A DNA stretch of 27,308 nucleotides from Dehalococcoidia bacterium (GCA_021296055.1 JAGWBE010000030.1:1-27308), one strand, 5' to 3'. Counted from the stretch's first letter, positions 14,968 through 22,960 are shown. Made by a program: numbers and translations. Notes: generated by a model from the letters alone, not told the origin.

Positions 14968-15188
14968 AGTTCGCCGTGGAGACGCTTGAGCTCCGTCTCC
15001 ATAGAGGTCATGCGCTCCTCGATGGGCCACTTGCCGAGCGCCACGACGATCAGCATGGCCAGGCTGACGAAGGGCACGGCCATGAATAGGCAGTACCACA
15101 CCGGCCAACCGATGCGATAGAAGATGCGCCACCAGGCGAACATCCCGACCACGGAGGAGACGAAAGCCAGCAGCAGGATAAGGGGCAT
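14964..15188 (-). CDS. Small two-helix membrane protein, unknown function
   Basis: A 74-residue protein with ATG at 15188 and AAGGAG at a good distance upstream. Residues 1-24 (MPLILLLAFVSSVVGMFAWW) and 28-52 (WPVWYCLFMAVPFVSLAMLIVVALG) are two strong hydrophobic helices. The last 20 residues (EERMTSMETELKRLHGEL) form an amphipathic, possibly coiled-coil tail. It is coupled to the prenyl synthase by a 4-nt overlap and lies 20 nt after the M20 peptidase gene. It might be a membrane partner for lipid synthesis, but no family is recognised. Confidence 0.8.
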   Translation of the reverse strand: MPLILLLAFVSSVVGMFAWWRIFYRIGWPVWYCLFMAVPFVSLAMLIVVALGKWPIEERMTSMETELKRLHGEL

Positions 15189-15208
15189 GTGTTGCTCCTT
15201 GGGGCGGG

Positions 15209-16567
15209 TCAGACGCCCCGGCCCAGCGCTTCGATGAGTTCGGCGGTGTGGAGAACGCCCAAGCGGAAGTAGTCGCGGCGGATATGTTCGTTGGGCGCGT
15301 GGATGCGGTTGCCGGGGTAGTCCACGCCGCACGACGCCACCGGCACGCGCAGGATCTCCTGCACGGGATACTGCGGCCCGGTGCCCGTCATGCTCGGCTG
15401 GAGGTACGGCTCGCTGCCGTAGACCGTCCGCGCCGTATCCGCCACCACCTTCACGAATGGATCGCCGATGGGCGTGCGCGCGGGGTGTTCGCTGGTCAGC
15501 ACGCTGATGGACACGTCGCTGTAACCGTGCTCGTCCAGATGGCTGCGCAGGCTGGTCAGCACCTCTTGTGGATCTTGGTTGGGCACCAGGCGGAAGTCCA
15601 TCTTCACGCGCGCCACGGCGGGCAGGATCGTCTTCGCGCCCTGTCCGGTGTAGCCCGCCACTACGCCGGCGACGTTCGCGGTGGGCTCCATGATCATCCG
15701 GCGGCGGAACTCGAACCCCGTCGCCTCGCCCAGGCTCATCTCCACGCCTAGGTCGCGGCGGAATTCGTCGTCCGTGTCGGGGAGGCGGCGCAGCGCGGCC
15801 AACTCTTCGTCCAGGGCGGGACGGATGCGGTCGTAGAAGCCGCGCAGCTTAATGCGCTCGCCCGCGTCCTTGAGCGACGCCAACGCCCAGATGAGGCGCC
15901 ACGCAGGGTTGGGCACGGTGGGGGCGTAGGAGGAATGGGAGTCGCGCGAGGCTGCGCGGCACTCCAACTCAACGTAGAGCAGCCCCTTGACGCCCAGGGT
16001 GATGAGCGGACGCCCGTCCCAATTCACGCCGCCGCCTTCCCAGACGCACATATCGGACTTGAGGGCGTCGGCGTGCCGGGCGACGAAGTCGTGGAAACCG
16101 GGACTGCCGATCTCTTCGGCTCCCTCCAAGCAAAACTTAACGCGCAAAGGCAGGTCGCCCTTAGTGGCGCGCAGCGCTTTGATGGCCGCAAGGCGGGCAA
16201 TGAAGGGGCCTTTGTCGTCCGATATGCCGCGCCCGTAGAGGCGGCCGTCCTTTTCGTAGGGCTCGAAGGGCGGCGAATCCCATTCATCTAGGGGATCGGG
16301 AGGCTGCACGTCATAGTGGTTGTAGAAGAGCAGCGTCTTGGGCGAATCGTGCCCTGAGTCGGCGAAGACGACGGGGTAGCCGGGGTCGGCGGTGGGCATG
16401 ATCGCCGGCTCGAAGCCCGCGCCGCGCAGCTCCTCCGCCACCATCTCGGCGCACTCGAGGACGCCGACGCGCTGGGCGCTGATGCTCGGCTGCGCCGTGA
16501 GGCGCTTGAGGTCGTCAAGCGTCTCCTCGAGATGCGCGTCAACGTACTCCTGCGTGGCCTTGTCCAT
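15209..16567 (-). CDS. M20 family metallopeptidase (dipeptidase-like)
   Basis: A 452-residue zinc peptidase of the M20 family with the length of beta-Ala-His/Xaa dipeptidase-type members. Metal and catalytic residues are visible: YNHYDVQPPDPLDEWDSPPF (His-x-Asp), GRGISDDKGP (bridging Asp), EGAEEIGSPG (catalytic Glu-Glu) and the C-terminal GNRIHAPNE His. A dimerisation domain lies between about residues 200 and 310. These cytosolic enzymes hydrolyse dipeptides or N-acyl amino acids, and the substrate here is unknown. The ATG at 16567 has AGGAG 8 nt upstream. The longer reading from 16642 has no support. It precedes the small membrane protein gene by 20 nt but probably has no hopanoid role. Confidence 0.9.
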   Translation of the reverse strand: MDKATQEYVDAHLEETLDDLKRLTAQPSISAQRVGVLECAEMVAEELRGAGFEPAIMPTADPGYPVVFADSGHDSPKTLLFYNHYDVQPPDPLDEWDSPPFEPYEKDGRLYGRGISDDKGPFIARLAAIKALRATKGDLPLRVKFCLEGAEEIGSPGFHDFVARHADALKSDMCVWEGGGVNWDGRPLITLGVKGLLYVELECRAASRDSHSSYAPTVPNPAWRLIWALASLKDAGERIKLRGFYDRIRPALDEELAALRRLPDTDDEFRRDLGVEMSLGEATGFEFRRRMIMEPTANVAGVVAGYTGQGAKTILPAVARVKMDFRLVPNQDPQEVLTSLRSHLDEHGYSDVSISVLTSEHPARTPIGDPFVKVVADTARTVYGSEPYLQPSMTGTGPQYPVQEILRVPVASCGVDYPGNRIHAPNEHIRRDYFRLGVLHTAELIEALGRGV

Positions 16568-16678
16568 AGCGGAGTCTCCTGCTCGAATCTGGCTCGCCGC
16601 CGGGCCGCCCGCAATGGTAGGCAACCCTTTCCCCATGCGCAACGCCGCCCCGCGCGCCGTTGCCCTCGTTCTCGCCGT

Positions 16679-17323
16679 CTAGTTCTTCCCGAACCCCGGC
16701 TTCCACGATTTGCTCGGCGGCCTGCGCTTCATATAGTCGAGGATGTCGTGCAGCAACGAGCGCTCTTGCTCCAACCTCTCCTCCGTCGCTGCCTCCAGCA
16801 GGCGTTGCTGCTCGCCCTTATCGCCGGACAGGAAGTCGGCTAGGAAGAAGGACAACGCGGTGGGGTCGTCGGGCAGGCGGGCGGCGCGCATCCAGCCGCC
16901 CCGGCGAGCGGCGAGACCCTGGATGAGGCGGCTGCCCATATCTCGCACGTCGTCGACGAGGCTAGAGTCGGCGGTCGTCTCATCCGGCGAATCGTCGAGG
17001 AGCCGCGCCTCGGCGGAGAGGTACAGGTGGCTGTGGTCGTAGGACTCGACGCGGAAGCGCCGTTCGCCCGTGACAATCAGGCGCAACTGGTCGTCCGGCG
17101 TCTGGCGGAAGCTGGTGATGCGGGCGGTCGTGCCCATGTCGAAGGGAACGGCTCCGGAATCGCCCGCCTCTTGCCCCTCGCGCAGCAGCAGCACGCCGAA
17201 CGGCTCGCCCGCGTCCATGCACTCGCGCGTCAGCTGGCGGTAGCGCTCCTCGAACACGACCAGCGGCAACTCCACGCCAGGAAAGAGCACGACCGCCTGG
17301 AGAGGAAAGAGGCGCAGCCACAT
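16679..17323 (-). CDS. Stand-alone Lon N-terminal (substrate-binding) domain protein
   Basis: A 214-residue protein that matches only the N-terminal, PUA-like domain of Lon protease: LRLFPLQAVVLFPGVELPLVVFEERYRQL at the start, then GVLLLREG and RLIVTGERRFRVESY. There is no AAA+ or protease domain. Residues about 105-200 are helical (FFLADFLSGDKGEQQRLLEAATEERLEQERSLL), as in the Lon N-domain. Such stand-alone proteins are common and of unclear function, perhaps substrate recognition. I chose ATG at 17323 because it fits the family N-terminus; GTG at 17338 adds five residues. The 111-nt gap before the M20 gene holds no gene. Confidence 0.9.
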   Translation of the reverse strand: MWLRLFPLQAVVLFPGVELPLVVFEERYRQLTRECMDAGEPFGVLLLREGQEAGDSGAVPFDMGTTARITSFRQTPDDQLRLIVTGERRFRVESYDHSHLYLSAEARLLDDSPDETTADSSLVDDVRDMGSRLIQGLAARRGGWMRAARLPDDPTALSFFLADFLSGDKGEQQRLLEAATEERLEQERSLLHDILDYMKRRPPSKSWKPGFGKN

Positions 17324-17371
17324 AGGGGGATAGTACACGAGCGGACAGGGCAGGGGAGCAGCAGAGGGGGT

Positions 17372-17638
17372 CTACGCCACCGTCCACACGTGCGGATAGC
17401 GGACGAGCTTGCGGTCGGAAGTCACGAGCGAGACCTGGTGCACCCTGGCGGTGGCGACGATGATCTGATCGGCGGGATCACGATGGAATCCGCCAGGCAG
17501 GCCAGCCGATTCCATAGCGATATCGGGCGTCAGCTCCAAGATTGCGACGCCGGAGTATCCGAGCGCCAGGCGGAACCATTCGGGCAGCTCGACCGGCAAT
17601 TCCAATCGTTCGTACTCGCAGAGCTTGGCAATCTCTAG
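17372..17638 (-). pseudogene. VapC-type PIN-domain toxin remnant (N-terminus lost)
   Basis: The frame from 17638 to the stop at 17372 encodes about 88 residues. They correspond to the middle and end of a VapC PIN-domain ribonuclease: EIAKLCEYERLELPVELPEWF, then LTPDIAMESAGLPGGFHRDPADQIIVATARV and VSLVTSDRKLVRYPHV. The second, third and fourth acidic positions of the PIN active site (Glu in EIAKL, Asp in DPADQ, Asp in TSDRK) are present. The first ~45 residues with the initial Asp are absent. Upstream the same frame runs into tRNA-Arg, so the toxin homology stops where the tRNA CCA end begins. No antitoxin gene is seen. This is a broken gene, probably left from insertion or excision at the tRNA. 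Confidence 0.8.
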
Positions 17639-17715
17639 TGGCCCGCCCGGCGGGATTCGAACCCACGACACCTGGTTCCGAAGACCAGTGCTCTGTTCCA
17701 CTGAGCTACGGGCGG
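17639..17715 (-). tRNA. tRNA-Arg (anticodon UCG), CCA encoded
   Basis: Full cloverleaf read on the minus strand. The acceptor CCGCCCG pairs with CGGGCGG and the D-arm is GCTC..GAGC. The anticodon stem CTGGT/ACCAG holds loop CTTCGGA with TCG at 34-36. The T-arm is GTGGG-TTCGAAT-CCCGC, then discriminator G and encoded CCA (17639-17641). Anticodon UCG reads CGA-family Arg codons. It follows tRNA-His by about 55 nt and is probably co-transcribed. Confidence 0.95.
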
Positions 17716-17770
17716 AGATTAGGCGCAGCGCCCACCGTTGGCGCGCCGCGAACTTCGGAAGGGTAGGGGA

Positions 17771-17847
17771 TGGGGTGAGCGGAGGGAATTGAACCCTCGA
17801 TCTCCAGGGCCACAACCTGGCGTCTTAACCCCTCGACCACGCCCACC
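17771..17847 (-). tRNA. tRNA-His (anticodon GUG), CCA encoded
   Basis: The acceptor GTGGGCG pairs with CGCTCAC (one G-T). Anticodon stem CCAGG/CCTGG holds loop TTGTGGC, giving GTG. The T-arm is GAGGG-TTCAATT-CCCTC. The extra 5' G (-1) at 17847 and discriminator C73 are the His-specific identity pair. CCA is encoded (17771-17773). Confidence 0.96.
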
Positions 17848-17858
17848 ACGCGCCGGTC

Positions 17859-17887
17859 ATTATACCCCGGGCGCCCGCGAGGGGCAA
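17859..17887 (-). promoter_or_regulatory. Promoter of the tRNA-His/tRNA-Arg unit
   Basis: A perfect TATAAT -10 (17859-17864) and a TTGCCC -35 (17882-17887) are separated by exactly 17 bp. Transcription would start near 17852, a few bases before tRNA-His. This is the best sigma-70-type promoter in the window. Confidence 0.8.
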
Positions 17888-17899
17888 CGGCGCGGGCGT

Positions 17900-19426
17900 C
17901 TACCGCGCCGCGCCGTCAGCCGCCAGGTCCTGCGCCAGCTGCACCAGCGTGAGCACCGGCACGCCCGTCGCGCCCTTCACGACGTGGCCGCGGTCCTTGT
18001 CGCTCATATTGGTGCCGGCGATGTCTAGGTGCGCCCAGTCCGCGCCATCCGCGAACTCGGAGATGAACAGCGCCGCCGTGATGCTCCCCGCCGGACGGCC
18101 GCCCGTGTTCTTCACGTCGGCCCAATCGGAGTGGATGCGCTCCTTGTACTCCTCGTTGATGGGCAGTTGCCACATCTTCTCGCCCGCCTTGCGCGAGGCC
18201 GCCAGCACCGCGTCGACCAATTCCTGCGAGGATCCCATCACACCGGTGTTGACATTGCCCAGGGCGACCACCATGGCGCCGGTGAGCGTGGCAACATCCA
18301 CGACGCGCCGCGCGCCCTTCTCCTTGATGGCGTAGGCGATGGCGTCCGCCAGAATCAGGCGTCCCTCCGCGTCGGTGTTGTCCACCTCGATGGTCTTGCC
18401 GTTCATCGCGCGCACGATGTCGCCGGGCCGCTGCGCCGTGCCGCTCGGCATATTCTCGACGGCGGGCACGACGCCCAGCACGTTGATGGCCGGGTTCAGC
18501 AGCGCTATGGCGCGCATCGCGCCGATGACGGACGCCCCGCCGGACATGTCGCCCTTCATCGCGCCCATATTCTCGGCGACCTTCAAAGAGATGCCGCCGG
18601 TGTCGAACGTCACCCCTTTGCCGACGATGGCCACGTTGTTGGCGGGGTTAACCGGGTCTCCCCGGTGCTCCAGTAGGATGAGGCGCGGCTCGTTGGCGCT
18701 GCCCTGCGCTACGCCCAACAACGCGCCCATCCCGTAGGAGAGCATCTCCTCCCGGCCCAGCGCCGTGTAGGAGAGGCTGGTCTCCTCCGCGACGGCTTGC
18801 GCGATCTCGGCCATGCGCGCGGGGTTGACCACGTTGGCCGGCTCGTTGGCCATGTCGCGCGCCAGCATCACGCTGTCGGCGAGCAGGCGCGCGTGGTCGA
18901 CGCCCGCTTGCAGGTCGGCGAGATTGGCCGCGTCCTGCTCGACAATGGCGATGGACTCCACTTCCTTGCCCCCGTCGCCGTTGGCCGACTTGTAGGCCGT
19001 GAAACGGTAGAGACCGAGGATGGAGCCGAGCGTCGTCGCCTCCGCCGATTCGCGCGGCGATAGCCCGCCGCTGCCCGCGCCGTGGGCCAGTGTCGCGGCG
19101 TTAGCCGCGCCCACGCGCCGCAGGCAGCGGGCGGCGTTGGCGGCGGCGGCGCGGGCGGCGTGCGCGTTGAACCGCTCCTGCTTGCCGAGTCCCACTACGA
19201 CCACGCGCTTGGCCGCGAGTCGTCCGAAAGTGTGAATGACCGTCGCCTCTCCGGCCTTGCCCATCGCCTCGCCGTCCGCGATGAGCGCGGAGATCGCGCC
19301 GTCCAGCGCCTTATCGACGGCGCCTGTGCCTCCTTCCGGGGACGTAACGCCCTCGAATAGGTTGACGACAATGGCGTCGGCACTGGTCTGAACGATGTCG
19401 GCTGCGGCGGCGCTGACGGTAACCAT
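17900..19426 (-). CDS. pepA: Leucyl aminopeptidase (M17)
   Basis: A 508-residue M17 cytosolic aminopeptidase, near the usual 500. It removes N-terminal residues from peptides in a hexamer with two divalent metals per active site. Ligand motifs are GKGVTFDTGGISLK (Lys and Asp), KGDMSGGASVIGAM (Asp) and VDNTDAEGRLILADA (Asp, Glu and the catalytic Arg). The N-terminal 160 residues form the variable macro-like domain. The ATG at 19426 has AAAGGAG 8 nt upstream. The 60-nt gap before it contains a GTCGCA-CACC-TGCGAC hairpin (19464-19479). It follows the broken degV gene and ends just before the tRNA promoter. Confidence 0.95.
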   Translation of the reverse strand: MVTVSAAAADIVQTSADAIVVNLFEGVTSPEGGTGAVDKALDGAISALIADGEAMGKAGEATVIHTFGRLAAKRVVVVGLGKQERFNAHAARAAAANAARCLRRVGAANAATLAHGAGSGGLSPRESAEATTLGSILGLYRFTAYKSANGDGGKEVESIAIVEQDAANLADLQAGVDHARLLADSVMLARDMANEPANVVNPARMAEIAQAVAEETSLSYTALGREEMLSYGMGALLGVAQGSANEPRLILLEHRGDPVNPANNVAIVGKGVTFDTGGISLKVAENMGAMKGDMSGGASVIGAMRAIALLNPAINVLGVVPAVENMPSGTAQRPGDIVRAMNGKTIEVDNTDAEGRLILADAIAYAIKEKGARRVVDVATLTGAMVVALGNVNTGVMGSSQELVDAVLAASRKAGEKMWQLPINEEYKERIHSDWADVKNTGGRPAGSITAALFISEFADGADWAHLDIAGTNMSDKDRGHVVKGATGVPVLTLVQLAQDLAADGAAR

Positions 19427-19486
19427 AGGGGCAACTCCTTTGGCGCGGATGACGCCGCGCAGTGTCGCACACCTGCGACGGAGCGC

Positions 19487-20348
19487 CTAGTCCTCCACCG
19501 GGTGTGCGGCGCAGGCGACCAGTCCCGGCCCCGTGTGCGCGCCGATGACGGGCGTGAACTCGCCCATGATGAGTTCCACCGGGCGCAGTTCGCGCTCTAG
19601 GTGCTCGGCAAGCATCGCGCCCGGCTCCGGGGCGCCGCCGTGGACGACGGCGAGGCGGCAGGGCGCGCCGTTCAGCCACTGCCGCACGAGCGCGGTCATC
19701 CGCGCGATGGCGCGGGCACGGCTGCGAGGCCGCCCGATCATGCCGACGCGCCCGGCGCTCAACTCCAGCAATGGCTTGACGCCCAGCAGGTTGCCCATCC
19801 ACAGCGCCGCACGCGGGATGCGCCCGCCCTTCCACAGATAGTGCAGGGTCTCCAGATAGCCGAAGAAGCACACGCTTGCGGCGCACCGCTCCGCTGCCAC
19901 AAGCACGCGGTCGGCGGACGCGCCCTCCGCCGCCAAGCGCGCAGCCTTTAGCGCCACCAGCCCCACCGCAGCGCCCGCCGTCCGCGTGTCGATGAGGTTC
20001 ACCGTGAGGCCGGGCAGCTCTTCGCGCGCCTGAGCGATCCGCGGCGCTGAGGCTCGCCGAGACGGTCAGGCACACGACGTGGTTGGTCGTTTGGTGCGCG
20101 GAACGGAAGGCGTCGAGGAAGGCGCCGGGCTGCGGCGCCGACGTCGTCGGCAGGGGAGGGGGCCCCGCTTGCAGCGCGTAGAATCCGGCGGGAGACAGGT
20201 CTACGCCGTCGACGTACGTCCGTCCGGCGTGGTGAATGGCGAAGGGAACGATGCGCAACGGCAGCCCCGCCGTGACCTCGGCGGGAAGCGACGCCGTGCT
20301 GTCCGCGACGACGATAGGAACGTTGCGGTCGCTGGAGTTAGGGCGCAG
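19487..20348 (-). pseudogene. DegV-family (fatty-acid-binding) protein, frame broken near 20040
   Basis: DegV proteins bind a fatty acid, and some (FakB) serve fatty-acid kinases. The N-terminal half is in one frame: VPIVVADSTASLPAEV from 20321, RIVPFAIHHAGRTYVDGVDL, then VVCLTVSASLSA up to about 20043. The C-terminal half continues in another frame from about 20038 (IAQAREELPG) through NLIDTRTAGAAVGL, YLWKGGRIPRAALWMG and LLGVKPLLEL to GEFTPVIGAHTGPGLV. About five to six codons seem missing at the junction, by a non-triplet number. No ATG, GTG or TTG stands in frame before VPIVVADS; only a CTG at 20348 is near, overlapping the upstream gene. Either the gene has decayed or the sequence has small errors. 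Confidence 0.8.
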
Positions 20349-21309
20349 CGGGGCGCCGCCCCCAGGGTAGGTTCGCCCGGTCGGTCGGGTCGAGCAGGAT
20401 GGGGCTGAGCACCAGCGCCAGACTCAGCGCCGTCACGACGATGATGGTCGGCAAACCGAGCGCCGTGTGGTACTGCGTAACCGCCAGCACGACCAAAGGC
20501 GGCGTCGCCGCCAGCAAGATGAAGAGGCGCCGCGAACGCTTCCCCACGCTCATGAAGAGCGCGGTGAACGCGGCGAGCGCCACAAACACCGCCGCCGTCG
20601 CAGCGTCGGTCTCCAGCGCGCGCACTTGATCGGGAATCAGCACGCCGCCCTGCCAGTGCAGCAAGAACAACCACGCCGCCATGAACGGCACGGGCAGCGC
20701 CGCCAGCGAGCCCAGCAGCCAATCGTAGGAGATCGTGCGCCTCGCCACCGCGAACACTATCAACGCGCACAGCGGCGTCCACACCGCGACCACCAAGTAA
20801 ACCGGGAGCGAGAGCGGCGCCTCCGCGCTCGTGAAGAACGTCCACGCGCCATAGCCAAGCGCCGCCATCGACAGGAGTAGCGTCAGCACGGGCAGGATCA
20901 GCGCGTAACCCAGCCAGGGCACGGCCCATTTCGGCAGTCCTCGGAGCCACGCGACCGCCACTGCGCCCAGCGTCACGACCAGGGCCACGGACACCCAGAA
21001 CAATTCCACCCACAGATGGAAGCGGAAGAGGCCCGCGATGGCCAGGTGCGGGACCACAGCCAACACCATATCGCGCCCGCGCGCGATGGCGTGGACGGAG
21101 TAGAAGCTCTCGGCTATCTGCTTGGGGTTGCCGAAGTCGCGGATCGCCCGCTCCTCCGCCGCCTCGGGCGCCATCCCCTCGCTCTCCAACTCTTCGCGGC
21201 GCTCCGCGACGTGGCTGCTCACCTCGCTCATCACGGCCGAGCGGGTCTGCGGGTCTACGTGGAGCGACCCTTCCAACGTCTGCAAGTAGGTGCGTGCGTC
21301 GCCGGCCAT
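20338..21309 (-). CDS. HAAS-domain multi-pass membrane protein (PadR-associated)
   Basis: A 323-residue protein with a two-part layout. Residues 1-75 are a soluble helical HAAS/permease-prefix-type domain: YLQTLEGSLHVDPQTRSAVM, SSHVAERREELESEG, then ERAIRDFGNPKQIAESFY. Residues from about 80 to 310 hold roughly eight hydrophobic segments. Genes of this type often follow a PadR regulator, as here: the ATG at 21309 is 15 nt after the padR stop. In related systems the regulator controls the membrane gene beside it, and the membrane protein is thought to act in envelope stress or export. The reaction is unknown. The stop at 20338 overlaps the possible degV start. Confidence 0.85.
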   Translation of the reverse strand: MAGDARTYLQTLEGSLHVDPQTRSAVMSEVSSHVAERREELESEGMAPEAAEERAIRDFGNPKQIAESFYSVHAIARGRDMVLAVVPHLAIAGLFRFHLWVELFWVSVALVVTLGAVAVAWLRGLPKWAVPWLGYALILPVLTLLLSMAALGYGAWTFFTSAEAPLSLPVYLVVAVWTPLCALIVFAVARRTISYDWLLGSLAALPVPFMAAWLFLLHWQGGVLIPDQVRALETDAATAAVFVALAAFTALFMSVGKRSRRLFILLAATPPLVVLAVTQYHTALGLPTIIVVTALSLALVLSPILLDPTDRANLPWGRRPAAP

Positions 21310-21324
21310 AGCGCGGCTCGATCT

Positions 21325-21654
21325 CTAGCGCACAGGCTGCATGACCAAGTTGACCGCGGCGGAGAAGGTCTGCCATTCGCGGGACTTGGCGGCTAGGAAC
21401 TTGCTCCCCGCCTCGGTCAGGGAGTAGTAGCGGCGCTGCTGCCCGTGCTCCGAGGGCGTCCACACGCCGCGAATCATGCCCGACTTCTCCAGCCGGTGCA
21501 GCGCGGGGTAGAGCGTCCCCTCGCGGAACTGGAAGTACCCGGACGACCTCCGGTCCATCTCCTTCACGATCTGATAGCCGTACATAGGCTCGTCGTTCAG
21601 GAGGGCCAAGAGCAGAGTCTCCGTGTTTCCCTTCAAGAGTTCCTTGTCGTACAT
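21325..21654 (-). CDS. PadR-family transcriptional regulator
   Basis: A 109-residue winged-helix regulator covering the complete short PadR form. Residues 8-90 carry the family pattern: NTETLLLALLNDEPMYGYQIVKEMDRRS, YFQFREGTLYPALHRLEKSGMIRG and RRYYSLTEAGSKFL. The recognition helix is in GTLYPALHRLEK. The ATG at 21654 has GAGGAG at a suitable distance; an upstream ATG at 21675 is less likely. It heads a two- or three-gene unit with the HAAS membrane protein and probably represses its own promoter. Confidence 0.93.
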   Translation of the reverse strand: MYDKELLKGNTETLLLALLNDEPMYGYQIVKEMDRRSSGYFQFREGTLYPALHRLEKSGMIRGVWTPSEHGQQRRYYSLTEAGSKFLAAKSREWQTFSAAVNLVMQPVR

Positions 21655-21689
21655 GGCTGCTCCTCGATAGGCCAAACTAGCCTGCGCAC

Positions 21690-21718
21690 ACCGTAGCGCT
21701 ACCGCCGGGGCGCGTCAA
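21690..21718 (-). promoter_or_regulatory. Probable promoter of the padR operon
   Basis: TTGACG (21713-21718) and TACGGT (21690-21695) are 17 bp apart, about 36 nt upstream of the padR ATG. The -35 matches five of six consensus bases; the -10 keeps only the TA...T frame. The remainder of the 21719-21866 gap has a CTGGC-CCG-GCCAG hairpin (21807-21819) without a T-run and no gene. Confidence 0.5.
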
Positions 21719-21866
21719 GCCTTTGGCGCCCGCGAAACGCTTCTCTGCCGCCTTGCCTCAGCGGCGACCCGTAACCTGTAGCCACGCCGCTCGATAGGAG
21801 AGCCCGCTGGCCGGGCCAGGAATCAAATGGCGATGACGTCGGTCGCAAGGCTTGTGCGGGTCGCCG

Positions 21867-22136
21867 TTAGGTCAGCGCTTCGGCGATGGCCAGACGCAGC
21901 AGCAGGATGAGGAAGAAGGCGGCCAGGACGGACAGGTCGATGCCGCTCGTTTGGGGCAGCACGCGGCGGATAGGCGCGACGATGATCTCCGTCAGCCCTA
22001 CGATCGCCTCGTAGAAGCGCATAAAGACATCGTTGCGCACACCCGCGACGACGACCCACGATAGGATGGCGCGGATGATGAGCGCGATCCAGATGATGTC
22101 GAGCAGGCGCAGGAGCAACACCAGCAACGAATCCAC
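21867..22136 (-). CDS. yggT: YggT family membrane protein
   Basis: An 89-residue YggT protein with one hydrophobic repeat unit: helix LLVLLLRLLDIIWIALIIRAILSWV, the linker RFYEAIVGLTEIIVAPIRRVLP with the conserved P-I-R-R motif, and helix LSVLAAFFLILLLRLAIAEAL. YggT proteins are inner-membrane proteins often linked to proC and cell-division or osmotic genes. The role is not settled. The GTG at 22136 overlaps the proC stop by 1 nt, so it is coupled to proC. Confidence 0.92.
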   Translation of the reverse strand: MDSLLVLLLRLLDIIWIALIIRAILSWVVVAGVRNDVFMRFYEAIVGLTEIIVAPIRRVLPQTSGIDLSVLAAFFLILLLRLAIAEALT

Positions 22137-22960
22137 TACGTCTTGCCTCCCAACTCCAGCGCGCGGCGGTGCGCCGCCCGCACCGCGTCGTCCATCAGCC
22201 CCCCGAACCCTCTCGCCTCGAGCACGGCCAGCGCCGCCTCCGTCGTGCCGCCCTTGGACGTAACCATCTCGCGCAGCCTAGCAGGCGTCTCGGGCGCCTG
22301 CGCGGCCAATTGCGCCGCGCCCAGCACCGTCCGCACCGCCAGCCGTTCCGCGTCCGCCGCGCCGAAGCCAAGCCCTTGCGCCGAGTCCACCAGCGCCTCC
22401 ACGAAGCGGAACAGGTAGGCGGGGCCGCTGCCCGACACCGCCGTCGCCTTGTCCACCATCGACTCGTCGTCCGTGTACAAATGCTCGCCCAGAGCGCTGA
22501 GCAGTTCGGCGGCGCGGGCGCGGGCGTGTTCTCCGGCAGCGGGCGCGGCGCTCCATACGCTGAACCCCGCGCCGATGCGGGCGGGAGTGTTCGGCATGGC
22601 GCGGATCACCGGCGCGTGGCTCAGGCCGTCGGCGATAGCGGTGATGGGCACGCCCGCCATGATTGAGAGCACGGTTTGCGCAGGGGCGAGCCGCCCACGC
22701 AGGTCGGCGGCGACTTCGCCGAATGATTGAGGCTTGACGGCCAGCACGACGAGCTCGGCGCCCTCGATCGCCGCCGCGTTGTCCACCGTGACCGCTACGC
22801 CGTAGGTCTCGCGCAGGTGGGCGCGCCGCTCTTGCAGCGGCTCCGCGACACAGACACTCGGCGCAGCGAGGCTGCCGCGGGAGAGGGCGCGGTTCACCAT
22901 CGCCTCCGCCATCACGCCGCCGCCGATGAAGGCGGCGCGGCCTGGACCGCCCGCGCTCAC
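22136..22960 (-). CDS. proC: Pyrroline-5-carboxylate reductase
   Basis: A 274-residue NAD(P)H-dependent enzyme for the last step of proline synthesis. The N-terminus RAAFIGGGVMAEAMVN is the Rossmann fold. VVLAVKPQSFGEV, VIRAMPNTPARIGAG and the signature AVSGSGPAYLFRFVEALVDSAQ are present, with TSKGGTTEAAL near the end. The GTG at 22960 directly follows the pdxA stop with no gap and no strong ribosome binding site of its own, consistent with translational coupling. The order pdxA-proC-yggT is tightly packed. Confidence 0.95.
   Translation of the reverse strand: MSAGGPGRAAFIGGGVMAEAMVNRALSRGSLAAPSVCVAEPLQERRAHLRETYGVAVTVDNAAAIEGAELVVLAVKPQSFGEVAADLRGRLAPAQTVLSIMAGVPITAIADGLSHAPVIRAMPNTPARIGAGFSVWSAAPAAGEHARARAAELLSALGEHLYTDDESMVDKATAVSGSGPAYLFRFVEALVDSAQGLGFGAADAERLAVRTVLGAAQLAAQAPETPARLREMVTSKGGTTEAALAVLEARGFGGLMDDAVRAAHRRALELGGKT

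Noticed and set aside
17639..17815. N-terminal part of the open frame covering the PIN fragment
   Set aside because: This part translates the tRNA-Arg gene and its upstream spacer, so it is not protein-coding; only the part below 17639 has toxin homology.
20201..21463. 420-codon minus-strand frame overlapping the HAAS gene and padR
   Set aside because: A different frame of the same strand encodes the HAAS membrane protein and PadR clearly; this one is a low-complexity shadow.
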